64,000 bases of DNA, from contig NZ_JABSNU010000003.1 of the NCBI RefSeq assembly GCF_013266735.1, forward strand, positions 186,001-250,000, written 5' to 3'. Below, in pieces: positions 16,102 through 25,548 of this stretch (position 1 is the stretch's first letter; every line of letters begins with the position of its first letter). The stretch comes from Pedobacter foliorum. Lineage in GTDB: Bacteria > Bacteroidota > Bacteroidia > Sphingobacteriales > Sphingobacteriaceae. The notes beneath the pieces were generated by a model, which saw only the letters and a program-made list of their open reading frames with translations, was not told the DNA's origin and did no database searches. Both the position numbers and the translations under genes were made by a program.

Positions 16102-18574
16102 CTCTGTTCTGAATATCTTCACTTCCAGTTCTTCTATCTTTATTATCTTGGTTTTGATTGCCAAATCGATAAGAAATTGATAGCATTATACGACGACTAT
16201 CAGGTCTTTTGTTGGTATACATATCTATATTCTGGTATTTTGTTTGTTCTCTATACCTGTCAGATTGGAATATATCATTTACCATTAGCTTAATGTTTCC
16301 TTTGTCTTGCAATATTGTCTTTTGTACACCTGTTGATATTGCGTAACTCCCTTTGTAGGTTGATATGCCATAAACTGAACCAGAGTAATAAAAGCCACTT
16401 AACTCCATTGTATAACCCTTGCCGGCTTTAAATGAGTTTTGAGAGTTGAAGCTAAAGCTTGTTGTATTGTTGTTGAACGTATTGTTTTGCACGTTCCCTT
16501 TATACTCGTTACGGAAAACATTGGCGAAATGCGTTCCATTCCACCAATTGAAAAATGTGGTAGATGCAGTGAAGCTAATGCCATAGTTAATTAACCTGCT
16601 TAAGTTTTGAGGAGATTCAAAAGTGGTATTTAATGAATCTATTTGACCGCTTAGCCAGGTAATCACATCGGTAGTTTGATTATAGTTTATTGCTGTAGTA
16701 TATTTTCCCTTAAAGCTATGACTCAACTGAAATGTATTGATCAGTTCTGGTTTTAAGAATGGATTACCCTGATAGAAAAGTAAAGGATCTCTAAAGACTC
16801 TGAAAGGATTGAGGTCACCATAATCTGGCCTTTCTATTCTTCTGCTGTACGCAGCTTGAATTTGGTGATTGGCCCCAATGGGTTTATTAATGAAAATACT
16901 TGGAAACAGTTGGAAGTAGCTGCGGGTTAATAATGAATCTGTAGTTATTTGGTGACCTTGAGTTTTTGTGTATTCTCCTCTTAAACCTGCCTGTACACTA
17001 AAACCTTTAAAATCTTTATTAATGTTGATGTAACCTGCGTGTATCTGTTCTTTATACTTGAAATGGTTACTTCCATTGTTGTCATACTCCCAATTGCCAT
17101 TGTTTAAAATATCATAGCGGAGGTTGTTGTCAGATTGAATAACACTGCTTTTTAGTCCGCTTTCTAATTTTATAGTTTTGCTTAGTGGATCTGTGTAATC
17201 TACTTTAGCCAAATAAACATCCGTTATTGCAGGCACATATCCGCGTCTGCTTGTTGTTGCTCCGGCTTGCCCATCGGTGGATTGTAGTGTTGTGGTTTTT
17301 AGATTTAAATTTGAAGTAAAACTGTTACTTGCAAAATCTGCATCGGCAGAGAATGTTCTTCCTTCCTTTTTGAATTTATGAAGGTAGTTTACATTATAGG
17401 TTAAGTTTTTCCAGCTCTGTTGATCATAGTTTGTTGTAGCCATATGGCTAATCATTGTTCCGTCAGCTGCAATTAGTCTATTGCCCGTCTTGCTGTCATG
17501 CGTATATTTTCCGACATTCCCGTTTATAAGAAAACCGATGGTGTTGGAACTGTCCAAATCATAATCAAGACCAACTCTGAAGTTATTTGTGTGTAATGGT
17601 TCATCCGTTTCAGTATCCTGATAAGAGGTTCGGTTTGGAATTGATCCGGAATTGCCACTATCATAAAAACGCCTCACGAAATCCAGATATTCAGTTTCAC
17701 CACGATAACCGTAGTCATAGCTTCCATAAATATTGACTTTGTTGTTTCGGTAGTTTAGGTCTAATGCACTACCATAGCGTGCATTTCTGCTTGCCCCGCC
17801 GTTTAAAGATACCGATCCATTTAAGCCTGTTTTCATGTTTTTCTTCATCTGTATATTGATGATGCCTCCATTTCCGGCAGCATCATATTTTGCAGATGGA
17901 TTATTCATAATTTCTATTTTTGAAATAGAAGAGGAATTGGTTCCTTTTAGTAGTGTGCTTAACTCCTTTGGTGAGAGGTAGGTGGATTTTCCGTTAATCA
18001 TAACCAGTACGCCAGAACGCCCCTTTAATGAAATTTGCCCGTCTTCACCAACTTTAACGCCGGGAGCTTTTTCGAGGAGTTCTAATGCGGTATTACCTTC
18101 AGACAAGATGCTGTTTTCTACGTTAATTATGGTCTTATCGATAGTCTGCTCTATTAGCTTTTTCTGTGCAGAGATGACGACTGCGTTTAGTAGTTTGCTA
18201 TCTTCCTTCAATTTTAAAAGGCCGAGGTCAAGTTTTCGGTTTTCTATGGATATTACAAGTATTTCGGTAGTAAGTGGATGATAGCTTACCCCGCTAATCT
18301 TTACAAGGTATTTTCCATCAGGGATTGCCGAAAACGAGAATTTTCCTGTTGAATCACTCAGTACTCCCTTTAATATTTTGCCATCTTCATAAAGGAGACC
18401 TACAGAAATATATTCTATTGGGGCACCCCCAGGATCAACTATCTTTCCTGATATATTGCCATTCATTTGTGCGTAGCAAAGCGTTTGAAAAGTGACAAAA
18501 AATATCAACAAAATAATGGGTAATAGGGTTCCTGTAGCAAGCTTTAGGCTTGCTTTATTGTGGCATGTTTTCAT
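16085..18574 (-). CDS. Outer-membrane beta-barrel protein (OMP_b-brl_3 type)
   Basis: This 829-residue protein has a signal peptide (about 12-37), a CarboxypepD_reg-like domain (SGKIVDPGGAPIEYISVG onward, about 40-115), a plug-like segment (NTALELLEKAPGVKVGEDG, about 160-178), and a long barrel region rich in aromatic-Gly turns. This is the TonB-receptor-like OMP_b-brl_3 family. It lies 9 bp downstream of the PepSY protein gene and so ends the iron-type operon. It may import or bind the same ligand as the receptor at 21039-23429, but may also be a separate barrel. Its 3' end overlaps the convergent small membrane protein gene by 17 bp. Confidence 0.85.
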   Translation of the reverse strand: MKTCHNKASLKLATGTLLPIILLIFFVTFQTLCYAQMNGNISGKIVDPGGAPIEYISVGLLYEDGKILKGVLSDSTGKFSFSAIPDGKYLVKISGVSYHPLTTEILVISIENRKLDLGLLKLKEDSKLLNAVVISAQKKLIEQTIDKTIINVENSILSEGNTALELLEKAPGVKVGEDGQISLKGRSGVLVMINGKSTYLSPKELSTLLKGTNSSSISKIEIMNNPSAKYDAAGNGGIINIQMKKNMKTGLNGSVSLNGGASRNARYGSALDLNYRNNKVNIYGSYDYGYRGETEYLDFVRRFYDSGNSGSIPNRTSYQDTETDEPLHTNNFRVGLDYDLDSSNTIGFLINGNVGKYTHDSKTGNRLIAADGTMISHMATTNYDQQSWKNLTYNVNYLHKFKKEGRTFSADADFASNSFTSNLNLKTTTLQSTDGQAGATTSRRGYVPAITDVYLAKVDYTDPLSKTIKLESGLKSSVIQSDNNLRYDILNNGNWEYDNNGSNHFKYKEQIHAGYININKDFKGFSVQAGLRGEYTKTQGHQITTDSLLTRSYFQLFPSIFINKPIGANHQIQAAYSRRIERPDYGDLNPFRVFRDPLLFYQGNPFLKPELINTFQLSHSFKGKYTTAINYNQTTDVITWLSGQIDSLNTTFESPQNLSRLINYGISFTASTTFFNWWNGTHFANVFRNEYKGNVQNNTFNNNTTSFSFNSQNSFKAGKGYTMELSGFYYSGSVYGISTYKGSYAISTGVQKTILQDKGNIKLMVNDIFQSDRYREQTKYQNIDMYTNKRPDSRRIMLSISYRFGNQNQDNKDRRTGSEDIQNRVKGGG

Positions 18575-18583
18575 AGAATATGT

Positions 18584-19711
18584 TTAAGAAGGTAGTGTGA
18601 GTAGTTCCGTTTTTCTTGCTGCTTTTTTCTTTTTACCCCACCAAACATAGAATCCGGTAATAGGTAAACTCGCACATATGAGACTGGCAAGAAAGTAAAT
18701 GATTTTTGTCGGGAGTCCAGCAAATAAGCCTACATGCAAACCGTAATTAGAGCGCCTAATCCATGATGCAAGATCCTCATCCCTTAGTTTTTTATTTGAT
18801 GCAGGTAATTCTTCAAGTGTATGTTGATCTAGATAAACATCCCGCCATGTCCCCTTGTACATATCTGTACAAACGTAAATCGGATCTGATGCTTTCTCTG
18901 GAAAATGCATCAGGATATCATGACGGTTAAACTCCGCAATTTCGTTTATACCTTTATACCATGCCTTATCAACCTGAGCAAGCATATTTGACTGAGGATT
19001 GCTGCTTGTATCAGATAATGCCTGTATGCGAGGTTTGTTTTCTCCTCCTGCCATCCAATACACACTTTTGTTAAACCACGTGAAGCTCATCATCAGTGCG
19101 GTAAATGCCATTATAATTGCTATAATGATCGAGTAGAAACCGAGCACATTGTGTAGGTCGTAGTTTACCCGTTTAAATTTTGCACGCCATTTTATTTTAA
19201 AACTCTGCTCGCGTGTTTTTTTATTCCATTTTTTTGGCCACCATAAAATAAGGCCACTTATAAGCAATAAAAAGAAAATAAATGTTCCCCAGCCAACAAC
19301 CTGATGCCCTATCTTTTCTGGTAGCCAAAGGTTAAAATGACCCTCCTCAAAAAAATGAAAATTATCTTCATGATCAACCATCGCAATCACCTCTGAAGTA
19401 TATGGATTTACATATACAATAGAGTCTGATTCATGTATAGTGATTTGTGCGGTACGATTTTCTCCATAGTACCAAATTGACTCCGGCTGTTTGGTAGGCA
19501 ACCTCTTTTGAACGGACTTGTAAAGTACAGAAGGAGGTAGGAACTTATCGTTGTCGTTTGATTTTTTAACATGAAACCAAGGTGAGCTCAGGCTCTTAAT
19601 TTCCTGTTTAAATACCAGTACGCAGCCTGTAATACTTAGGATAACTACTATAATTCCAGAAGCCAGTCCCAACCATAAATGAAACCAGGCATTGATTTTT
19701 TTGAAAGTCAT
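18584..19711 (-). CDS. PepSY-associated inner-membrane protein (XusC/PiuB-like)
   Basis: This 375-residue protein has four membrane helices: near residues 13-35, 135-157 (HQVVGWGTFIFFLLLISGLI), 190-215 and 340-360. Large periplasmic loops carry the PepSY-type regions. A His before the first helix (NAWFHLWLG) and later paired His residues (HDILMHF, YGLHVG) resemble the haem/flavin-linked reductase-like proteins. In siderophore loci, relatives sit beside a TonB receptor and are thought to reduce or move iron from the chelate at the inner membrane. Here it follows the DUF4374 gene after 83 bp. An intergenic hairpin separates the two. Confidence 0.87.
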   Translation of the reverse strand: MTFKKINAWFHLWLGLASGIIVVILSITGCVLVFKQEIKSLSSPWFHVKKSNDNDKFLPPSVLYKSVQKRLPTKQPESIWYYGENRTAQITIHESDSIVYVNPYTSEVIAMVDHEDNFHFFEEGHFNLWLPEKIGHQVVGWGTFIFFLLLISGLILWWPKKWNKKTREQSFKIKWRAKFKRVNYDLHNVLGFYSIIIAIIMAFTALMMSFTWFNKSVYWMAGGENKPRIQALSDTSSNPQSNMLAQVDKAWYKGINEIAEFNRHDILMHFPEKASDPIYVCTDMYKGTWRDVYLDQHTLEELPASNKKLRDEDLASWIRRSNYGLHVGLFAGLPTKIIYFLASLICASLPITGFYVWWGKKKKAARKTELLTLPS

Positions 19712-19748
19712 TTAAAAAGCCAGAGTTTGGGTTTTAATTGTTAAAATG

Positions 19749-19789
19749 ACTTTATACTCCCAGATTTAATAGGTCCGGGAGTATAAAGT
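19749..19789 (-). repeat. Intercistronic hairpin between DUF4374 and PepSY genes
   Basis: ACTTTATACTCCC (19749-19761) is a perfect inverted repeat of GGGAGTATAAAGT (19777-19789), with a 15-nt loop. There is no strong U run on the minus strand, so it may stabilise an upstream mRNA end or attenuate transcription rather than terminate it. Confidence 0.6.
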
Positions 19790-19794
19790 AGATA

Positions 19795-21006
19795 TTATTT
19801 TATTTTCTCGAGACGGGTTAATCCACTAACACCTTCTAATTTAGCGCCACGAGTTACAGCGGCTGTGTTAATGTTGTATTGATAGATATAGAAGCCATCA
19901 ACAGTATTAGCAGCAATAGATACAATTCCGTTTTCTACAAGCACGTTTTCTGAGAAAGATCCGCTAAGGCTTTTTGGGATGTTGATTTTTGTTTTAGTCT
20001 TGTTAGCAACATCAATAACATAATATTCAGTGATATATGCATCGCCGTATGAGCCTGAACCTGTGATCTTTGTTTTGTCCAGGATTTTGGTAATTGCCTT
20101 TCCATTTCCAATATAGAACAGGCCTAGAGCTTCTTCTTTGCTCCTATCTGTAAGTTCATAGAAGTAATCAGGGTCTATCTGAGTAGCGCCTCCTTTTACT
20201 CTGTAAATGGCGAATGGTGCATTTTTGTTAGCTGTTGTCCAGATGTTTGGTGAAGCTAAGAAGTAAGCTACTCCATTTTCTGTAAATGAAGCAGGCATAT
20301 TCAAGGTGTAATGTTGAGGTAGGGTAAAGCGGGAGTCCTGAGTAACTGTAATATTGTTCATAGCAGGGTAATCCATCGTTGCCAGATAGGTTACCTCCTC
20401 AGAAATATCGTCGCTGTTTCTGTTTTGTGTATAGGTTAGGTAGAATTTTTCGCCAATAAAAGCAGCGTTATATCCCCAGAAATAATGGCCTGCTTTTAAG
20501 CCGGGAACATTGATTTTTCCGCTAGCTGTAATGGCCATGGTTTCAACATTCAGGATAGCATATTCAAATTGGATGGCAGAGTTACTGCTGAATAATACTA
20601 AGGTTTTATCATCTTTCCATTTGTAGAAACTCGAGTAAAATGCCCAACTGATTTGGGTGAATGGAATCTCCTTAATAATAGTATTGGTTTTATTGTTTGA
20701 AGTATATTTAACCAGGTTACCAGAATCATTGTCAATTCCATAGTAAAAGCCATTCTTTGTGGTCATGGTGGTTAATTTGGTTTCTGCACCATTTCCTGCA
20801 GTGTTGATAGTTCCTGAAGTTATAGCGCCAGTTTGTAAAATATAAGTGGCTGCAGGAGTTCCGGATGTCACTCTTAAGCTATAAGTGCTTTCTGTTGCAG
20901 GTTCTTCTGTAGATGGTTTTTTCTCATCTTTTTTACAAGAGCTAAATCCTGCTACTAATACGGCCAGGCATAGTCCAGCCGCTGATTTTTTAAATGGTAT
21001 AGACAT
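19795..21006 (-). CDS. DUF4374 lipoprotein (XusB-like)
   Basis: This 403-residue exported protein begins with a lipoprotein signal; the lipobox is GFSSC with the Cys at residue 24, followed by KKDEKKPSTEE, an acidic/basic linker typical of surface-exposed Bacteroidota lipoproteins. The rest is a predicted beta-propeller-like DUF4374 domain ending near residue 400. In Bacteroides, the XusB lipoprotein of the xenosiderophore uptake operon is, as far as I recall, of this family and binds enterobactin. Here it follows the TonB receptor gene (32 bp) and precedes PepSY. Its role as a siderophore binder is inferred. Confidence 0.85.
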   Translation of the reverse strand: MSIPFKKSAAGLCLAVLVAGFSSCKKDEKKPSTEEPATESTYSLRVTSGTPAATYILQTGAITSGTINTAGNGAETKLTTMTTKNGFYYGIDNDSGNLVKYTSNNKTNTIIKEIPFTQISWAFYSSFYKWKDDKTLVLFSSNSAIQFEYAILNVETMAITASGKINVPGLKAGHYFWGYNAAFIGEKFYLTYTQNRNSDDISEEVTYLATMDYPAMNNITVTQDSRFTLPQHYTLNMPASFTENGVAYFLASPNIWTTANKNAPFAIYRVKGGATQIDPDYFYELTDRSKEEALGLFYIGNGKAITKILDKTKITGSGSYGDAYITEYYVIDVANKTKTKINIPKSLSGSFSENVLVENGIVSIAANTVDGFYIYQYNINTAAVTRGAKLEGVSGLTRLEKIK

Positions 21007-21038
21007 AATATTGATTTTGAACTTTTATTTTCTTTGAG

Positions 21039-23429
21039 TTATTTAATGAAGTATCTAAGTTTCATGAAGAATGATCTTCCAGGTTTTTGAAGCCTGAAAT
21101 TATCGTAGGTTAACTCATCCGTAAGGTTCATACACTCTGCGGATATGTTGTATTTTCCTTTATTGAAAGAGTAAGATAGCGCTGCATTGTGTACAAGCTG
21201 CTGCGGAATCTTATTTTTAGATTCTTTACTGCCACGACTTTCCCAGTTAAGGTAAAACCAATGAACATATTGGGTGGACCAGTTAAATTGTATCCGGGTA
21301 CCTTTTTGGAATAAGTCATTTTTCCCTATTCCTACATTGGCATTGCCGTATAACCATGGTTGATTTGGTATTCTATCTCCAAAAGTCTGGTCTGGAATAG
21401 TAGTTCCAGGCTCATACTGTTGATTGTTTTTTGCAGTTTGATAACTCGCATTTACTGAGGCTTCTAATAGTTGGTTATAGGAGTAACGAACCTCGGCTTC
21501 AACACCATTAATTTTCGCTTTGCCAATATTATCGTAATAAGAGTAAATACCACCGGTAGGAATGAAGTAGATAAAGTCCTTTGCATTTCTGAAAAAGTAA
21601 CTTGCTTCAATAGCAAAGTGGTGCTTGTTAAAAATTTGATCGTAATATAGACCTGCATTTATATTGTCACTTTGTTCTGGTCTTAAATCGATGTTTGAAG
21701 AAACATCAATTCCGTTACCAAAAAGTTCTTCGGATTCCTGGAGTCTATAAGCATGTTCATATGAAACTTTTACACCTGCATGGGGAGTGAATTTAAATCT
21801 TGTTGCCATCCCATAACCAAAATAATCCTTACTGGAACGAGTGTCGTTCTTTACCCAGCTGTTTTCTGCACTGTAATAAACTGCGTCTCTCACAAAAGAG
21901 CTGAATGCGTAATACTTGGTGAATACGGAAGTCAACAGTCGATCATCAAGAAGATTCACCTGGTAAGCTAACCCTATAATGTTTTTAGCTATAGTATTAG
22001 GGATATCAAAGGTGTTGCTTTGTACTTTACCTAGCTCTTCTCTACCCGTACGACCAAAATGATTAAATGCATAGTTCAAATTAATACTTTGATTAGCATC
22101 AATAATGTAATTAAAGTTTGTTCTTATACTTGCTGCATTATTTCTGTAATGAAAAATGGATTTTACACCATTTAGTTCTCCTGCAATTAGGTCTTCACGT
22201 CCTTTTCCGCCCCAACCGTAGATGTTGTTGGCTGTATCGGTAACCTGAGACTTGTTAATTGAAACAGAAGCAGTAGTATTCATTGTCAAGCCCTTTAATA
22301 GAAAGTCAGTTTTCTTGTATTTAATACTTGGCATCAGGAAATTTTCTCGGTTGTTAACACCTCCAAAAACTTTATTTTGACTGGCGCCGGTTTGTATTTC
22401 CTTATATAAGGAAGAATATACAAGGCCTAGCGTAATTTGATCTGCCCATGATTTGTTTGTTAACCCAGCGTCGAATTGCCCCATCGTTGATCGATAGGCA
22501 TCATGAAAGCGTCTGGCATCTCTTTCTACAACTTGGTTGTTCTCGTTTACCTTGATCGGGGCATCATATTTAGGATTGTTACGCATCATATAGTCGTTAT
22601 CCGAGTAGTTGTGAAAGCCACTTACGTTAAAGATTATGCCCGTTTTCTGATCGGTAAATCGACTATTTAAGGCTGCTCGGCTTGTATTAAAAGAACCGTA
22701 GCTGTAACTCGCATCCAGGAATTTTTTAGTGTGCTGATCTGTAATGATGTTTACTGCTCCACCAAGTGCATCAGCACCAAGCTCTACCGGAACTACCCCT
22801 TTGTAGATATCAATCCTTTCGGCAAGATTAACGGGGATATTATTTAGAGATAGAGAACCCCCAAAGTTTTCCATTGGAATGCCGTCTAAAAAGAAGCGGA
22901 CTTGTTTGCCTGAAAGTCCATTTAAGGAGAATTTAAAATCAGAACCTAATCCCCCTTGCTCCCTGATTTTTACTCCTGTGCTTCTATTTAAGATTTGATT
23001 AAGATCTGCAGTGGTATTTGCTAGTTTTCGGGTATCGATAGTATTTACTGAGAATCCAGACTCTTTTAATTCCTGTGATTTTGTTTTTCCAAATACATCC
23101 ACATTTCCAAGTTGGTGGAGATCTTTCTTTAAGAAAAAATCAATGGAAAGCTTTTGGTTTTCTTTTACTAAGATTTGTTTTGATTGGGCGATGTAACCTA
23201 AGTAGGATACAATTATTGTATATGAACCAGGATTAATATCCGTTAATTCAAAATAACCACTTGCATTTGTTAGTGTTCCGGTTTTGGTTCCTTTTAATAG
23301 TATAGATGCCCCAGATATAACCTCGGTGCTATCTTTAACATTTCCAGAAACAACTATTGAGTTTTGTGCAAAAGAGTTAAGAGCGAAAGTGCTAATTATA
23401 AATGAAAAGAGGATTTTATGAAATTGCAT
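21039..23429 (-). CDS. TonB-dependent outer-membrane receptor, iron/siderophore locus
   Basis: This 796-residue receptor has a signal peptide (1-21), a CarboxypepD_reg-like domain (about 27-110), a plug domain (SGFSVNTIDTRKLANTT, about 123-235), and a barrel to the C terminus. No STN (secretin/TonB short N-terminal) domain precedes the plug, although an ECF sigma/FecR pair is nearby. Context with DUF4374, PepSY and sigma genes argues for ferric-siderophore import. A candidate ECF promoter lies 27 nt upstream of the start codon. The next gene (DUF4374) follows after 32 bp. Confidence 0.9.
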   Translation of the reverse strand: MQFHKILFSFIISTFALNSFAQNSIVVSGNVKDSTEVISGASILLKGTKTGTLTNASGYFELTDINPGSYTIIVSYLGYIAQSKQILVKENQKLSIDFFLKKDLHQLGNVDVFGKTKSQELKESGFSVNTIDTRKLANTTADLNQILNRSTGVKIREQGGLGSDFKFSLNGLSGKQVRFFLDGIPMENFGGSLSLNNIPVNLAERIDIYKGVVPVELGADALGGAVNIITDQHTKKFLDASYSYGSFNTSRAALNSRFTDQKTGIIFNVSGFHNYSDNDYMMRNNPKYDAPIKVNENNQVVERDARRFHDAYRSTMGQFDAGLTNKSWADQITLGLVYSSLYKEIQTGASQNKVFGGVNNRENFLMPSIKYKKTDFLLKGLTMNTTASVSINKSQVTDTANNIYGWGGKGREDLIAGELNGVKSIFHYRNNAASIRTNFNYIIDANQSINLNYAFNHFGRTGREELGKVQSNTFDIPNTIAKNIIGLAYQVNLLDDRLLTSVFTKYYAFSSFVRDAVYYSAENSWVKNDTRSSKDYFGYGMATRFKFTPHAGVKVSYEHAYRLQESEELFGNGIDVSSNIDLRPEQSDNINAGLYYDQIFNKHHFAIEASYFFRNAKDFIYFIPTGGIYSYYDNIGKAKINGVEAEVRYSYNQLLEASVNASYQTAKNNQQYEPGTTIPDQTFGDRIPNQPWLYGNANVGIGKNDLFQKGTRIQFNWSTQYVHWFYLNWESRGSKESKNKIPQQLVHNAALSYSFNKGKYNISAECMNLTDELTYDNFRLQKPGRSFFMKLRYFIK

Positions 23430-23455
23430 TCTATTTTAATATTGTGTATTTATAC

Positions 23456-23483
23456 TGTAAGTAGCATAAGCACAAGTTTCCCG
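23456..23483 (-). promoter_or_regulatory. Candidate ECF sigma promoter of the TonB receptor operon
   Basis: On the minus strand, CGGGAA is followed by 8 nt and then TTATGCTACTTACA. The same CGGGAA-N8-14-mer occurs at 25505-25532, upstream of the FecR gene. The start codon of the receptor is 27 nt beyond the motif. The likely -35 is CGGGAA and the -10 lies in TATGCTACTTACA. Confidence 0.72.
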
Positions 23484-23519
23484 AAGGTGGAAAACAAAAA
23501 ATATTAAAATAATTTAATT

Positions 23520-24767
23520 CTAAGGATTTAGATTATCGATGCGCATAATAAAATCGGTGTTGCCGGCTAGTTCAAGGCCTTTTTTTAAACTGCCTGTTTG
23601 GATATTGTAGATCCATATAAAGTTACCTTGAGTACTTGAGTTTACGGCAATGTAAGCTACATTGTCTTTTACAATAACGCATTCTCTTCTTGTTCCTTTA
23701 TCGAGCGGAAGGTTTAGTTTTTTAAGAACTTTTGCTTCGGCCAGATCAATTAGATAGAATTCAAAATGAGCAGTACTGTAATGATCGCTGAGGCCTTTAA
23801 AAAGATCCTTTCTTTCACTTCTGATAATGGCCTTGTTGTTCCCAAGATACCACAGGCCATAAGCATGGTTATTTATTAGTGATGAAGATATGTTAATGAA
23901 GTAGTCCTTGTCCAGATGCTCTTCTCGAGCTTTGATTCTAAATATCCCCGTAGGTAAATCAGGGCGATTGCCAAGTGCTATTCCCGGACATGACATGAAA
24001 TAATAATTGTTATGTTCATCATTGAAGGAATAAGACTGCACTGTGTTTATGCCGCCCGGATAGGTTGATCGGGTGTCCTTGTCAATCTTTAAAAGATTCA
24101 TTTGAGGATAACGCAGCTCGGCAATGTAAGTAGTGTCACTAGTCGTGTAATTAGAAGGGCTTAGCTGCTGGTGATATGTATAGCCCAGGAAGAGATGGTT
24201 TTTACGCAATTCGACAAAGCCAATTGACATAGAAGTGAACTTTCCTGAGGGCCGAGGAATAGCAAGGTTCCCGGATGAAATTAACTTCATCTTTTTGGCT
24301 TCAATTACAACATACTTTGCTTGCTTAAAACCTTTAATGTCTAATCCTGTAAGTAACAGAGAATCTGCACCTAGCCAGAAATAATTTTCTATTGAAAAAT
24401 CTTTTAGTGGGATAGATGCAGTAGAATTTAGTGAATCATTCTGAAGATTGTATTTAGATAATGTAGCCTTCTTTCTATTTAAATGATAATAGCTGCCATT
24501 TTTAACAATGATGTCCCTGTCCATTGCTTTTGCATCCAAAATAGCTCCTTGCTTTTCAGGTAATATTTTTCCGCTTTCTAAGGAGTTAGTTTCAATAATA
24601 TACTCTTTGCCATCTTTTCCGAGAATATACATGCTATATTTCTTGTTGACCAGTGCATTGCTGTTGTCTGGTTTTTGGGAGCATGAATAATAACAGAATG
24701 AAATGATTAGTGAGGCTAATAAGAGAATTGCCTTTTTAGCAGACTGATATATTTTTTGTTCTTGCAA
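23520..24767 (-). CDS. Second DUF4374-like lipoprotein
   Basis: This 415-residue protein is a distant paralogue of the DUF4374 protein at 19795. The start is followed by a hydrophobic stretch and a lipobox CYYSC (Cys about residue 29) with a short linker (SQKPDNSNALV). The body has the same strand-rich layout, ending NIQTGSLKKGLELAGNTDF. It is in the operon with FecR (18 bp upstream), under the first ECF promoter, while the other copy follows the receptor. Two such lipoproteins in one locus could bind different chelates or form two steps of delivery. That is inference. Confidence 0.7.
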   Translation of the reverse strand: MQEQKIYQSAKKAILLLASLIISFCYYSCSQKPDNSNALVNKKYSMYILGKDGKEYIIETNSLESGKILPEKQGAILDAKAMDRDIIVKNGSYYHLNRKKATLSKYNLQNDSLNSTASIPLKDFSIENYFWLGADSLLLTGLDIKGFKQAKYVVIEAKKMKLISSGNLAIPRPSGKFTSMSIGFVELRKNHLFLGYTYHQQLSPSNYTTSDTTYIAELRYPQMNLLKIDKDTRSTYPGGINTVQSYSFNDEHNNYYFMSCPGIALGNRPDLPTGIFRIKAREEHLDKDYFINISSSLINNHAYGLWYLGNNKAIIRSERKDLFKGLSDHYSTAHFEFYLIDLAEAKVLKKLNLPLDKGTRRECVIVKDNVAYIAVNSSTQGNFIWIYNIQTGSLKKGLELAGNTDFIMRIDNLNP

Positions 24768-24785
24768 GGAGGATTTAGGGTTTGA

Positions 24786-25427
24786 TTAAATGCTGAACTG
24801 ATTTGTAATTTGTTTTTGTAACACAGGAGGCAAGTCCATCAGGTTCCTTTCGCTAACCACAATGATCTTATCCTCACCTGTTTTTCCGTTAAGAATAATA
24901 TACGTCTGCCCCATTTTTAAAGATATTTTTTCATTACTTCCTTTGAACCTAAGTTCTACATCTTTCTTAGGAGATATTAACATGCTTCCTGAAAGATCGA
25001 CGGTGCCTGTTGTATAATTTATTTTTGCAAACGTATTTGGCCCAACGGAAATATTATAACCATTTGCATCAAGGTGTTTGACGTTTATTGCTGAAGTGTT
25101 ATCAACGGATACAAATTGAGGAGAATCATTCTTTGTTTTTAATGTAAACTGATAAAAGCCAATACCAAGTAGCCCGAAAACAAGTGAGGCAGCAACAGCA
25201 CCTTTCCAGAATGAAAATGAATGATTTTTAGTAATACGGTCTTTAGGTAGTGTAGGAGCTATTTCATTCCATATAGAGGTTTTGTGTTCAGCCTTGTTTT
25301 CGCCAATAGGAAGGTCAAGCTCTTCTGCAAAATCATCTGCAAACAGCCAATCTTCTACTGCTGTGCGCTCCTCTTTGGTGCACTCATCTCTATGGTATCT
25401 CTCTATGAGCTCTTGATTGATATTCAT
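24786..25427 (-). CDS. Short FecR-type anti-sigma factor
   Basis: This 213-residue protein has a cytoplasmic N-terminal region (YHRDECTKEERTAVEDWL, about 10-27, the usual start of FecR in Bacteroidota), a single membrane helix (about 72-90) and a FecR-type periplasmic domain ending at QKQITNQFSI. It is clearly shorter than common Bacteroidota FecR proteins (about 300-400 residues) and lacks the C-terminal DUF4974 domain expected to meet a receptor STN domain. It would hold the neighbouring ECF sigma factor at the membrane. A candidate ECF promoter is located 78 nt upstream of its start codon. Confidence 0.85.
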   Translation of the reverse strand: MNINQELIERYHRDECTKEERTAVEDWLFADDFAEELDLPIGENKAEHKTSIWNEIAPTLPKDRITKNHSFSFWKGAVAASLVFGLLGIGFYQFTLKTKNDSPQFVSVDNTSAINVKHLDANGYNISVGPNTFAKINYTTGTVDLSGSMLISPKKDVELRFKGSNEKISLKMGQTYIILNGKTGEDKIIVVSERNLMDLPPVLQKQITNQFSI

Positions 25428-25504
25428 AATGGCTTTACAGTTACCTAAACTATAGGTCTTTTTGGTAAAAGTAATATAAACTTATATAAAATTACCGCTT
25501 TAAG

Positions 25505-25532
25505 TGTAAGTAGCATAACCCTGTAATTCCCG
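25505..25532 (-). promoter_or_regulatory. Candidate ECF sigma promoter of the FecR operon
   Basis: On the minus strand CGGGAA, 8 nt, then TTATGCTACTTACA. The 14-mer and the spacing are identical to the site at 23456-23483 upstream of the TonB receptor. It lies in the 121-bp gap between the sigma gene stop and the FecR start, so the sigma factor may activate its own anti-sigma operon. Confidence 0.72.
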
Positions 25533-25548
25533 TAAGTCTTGTTGAGAA

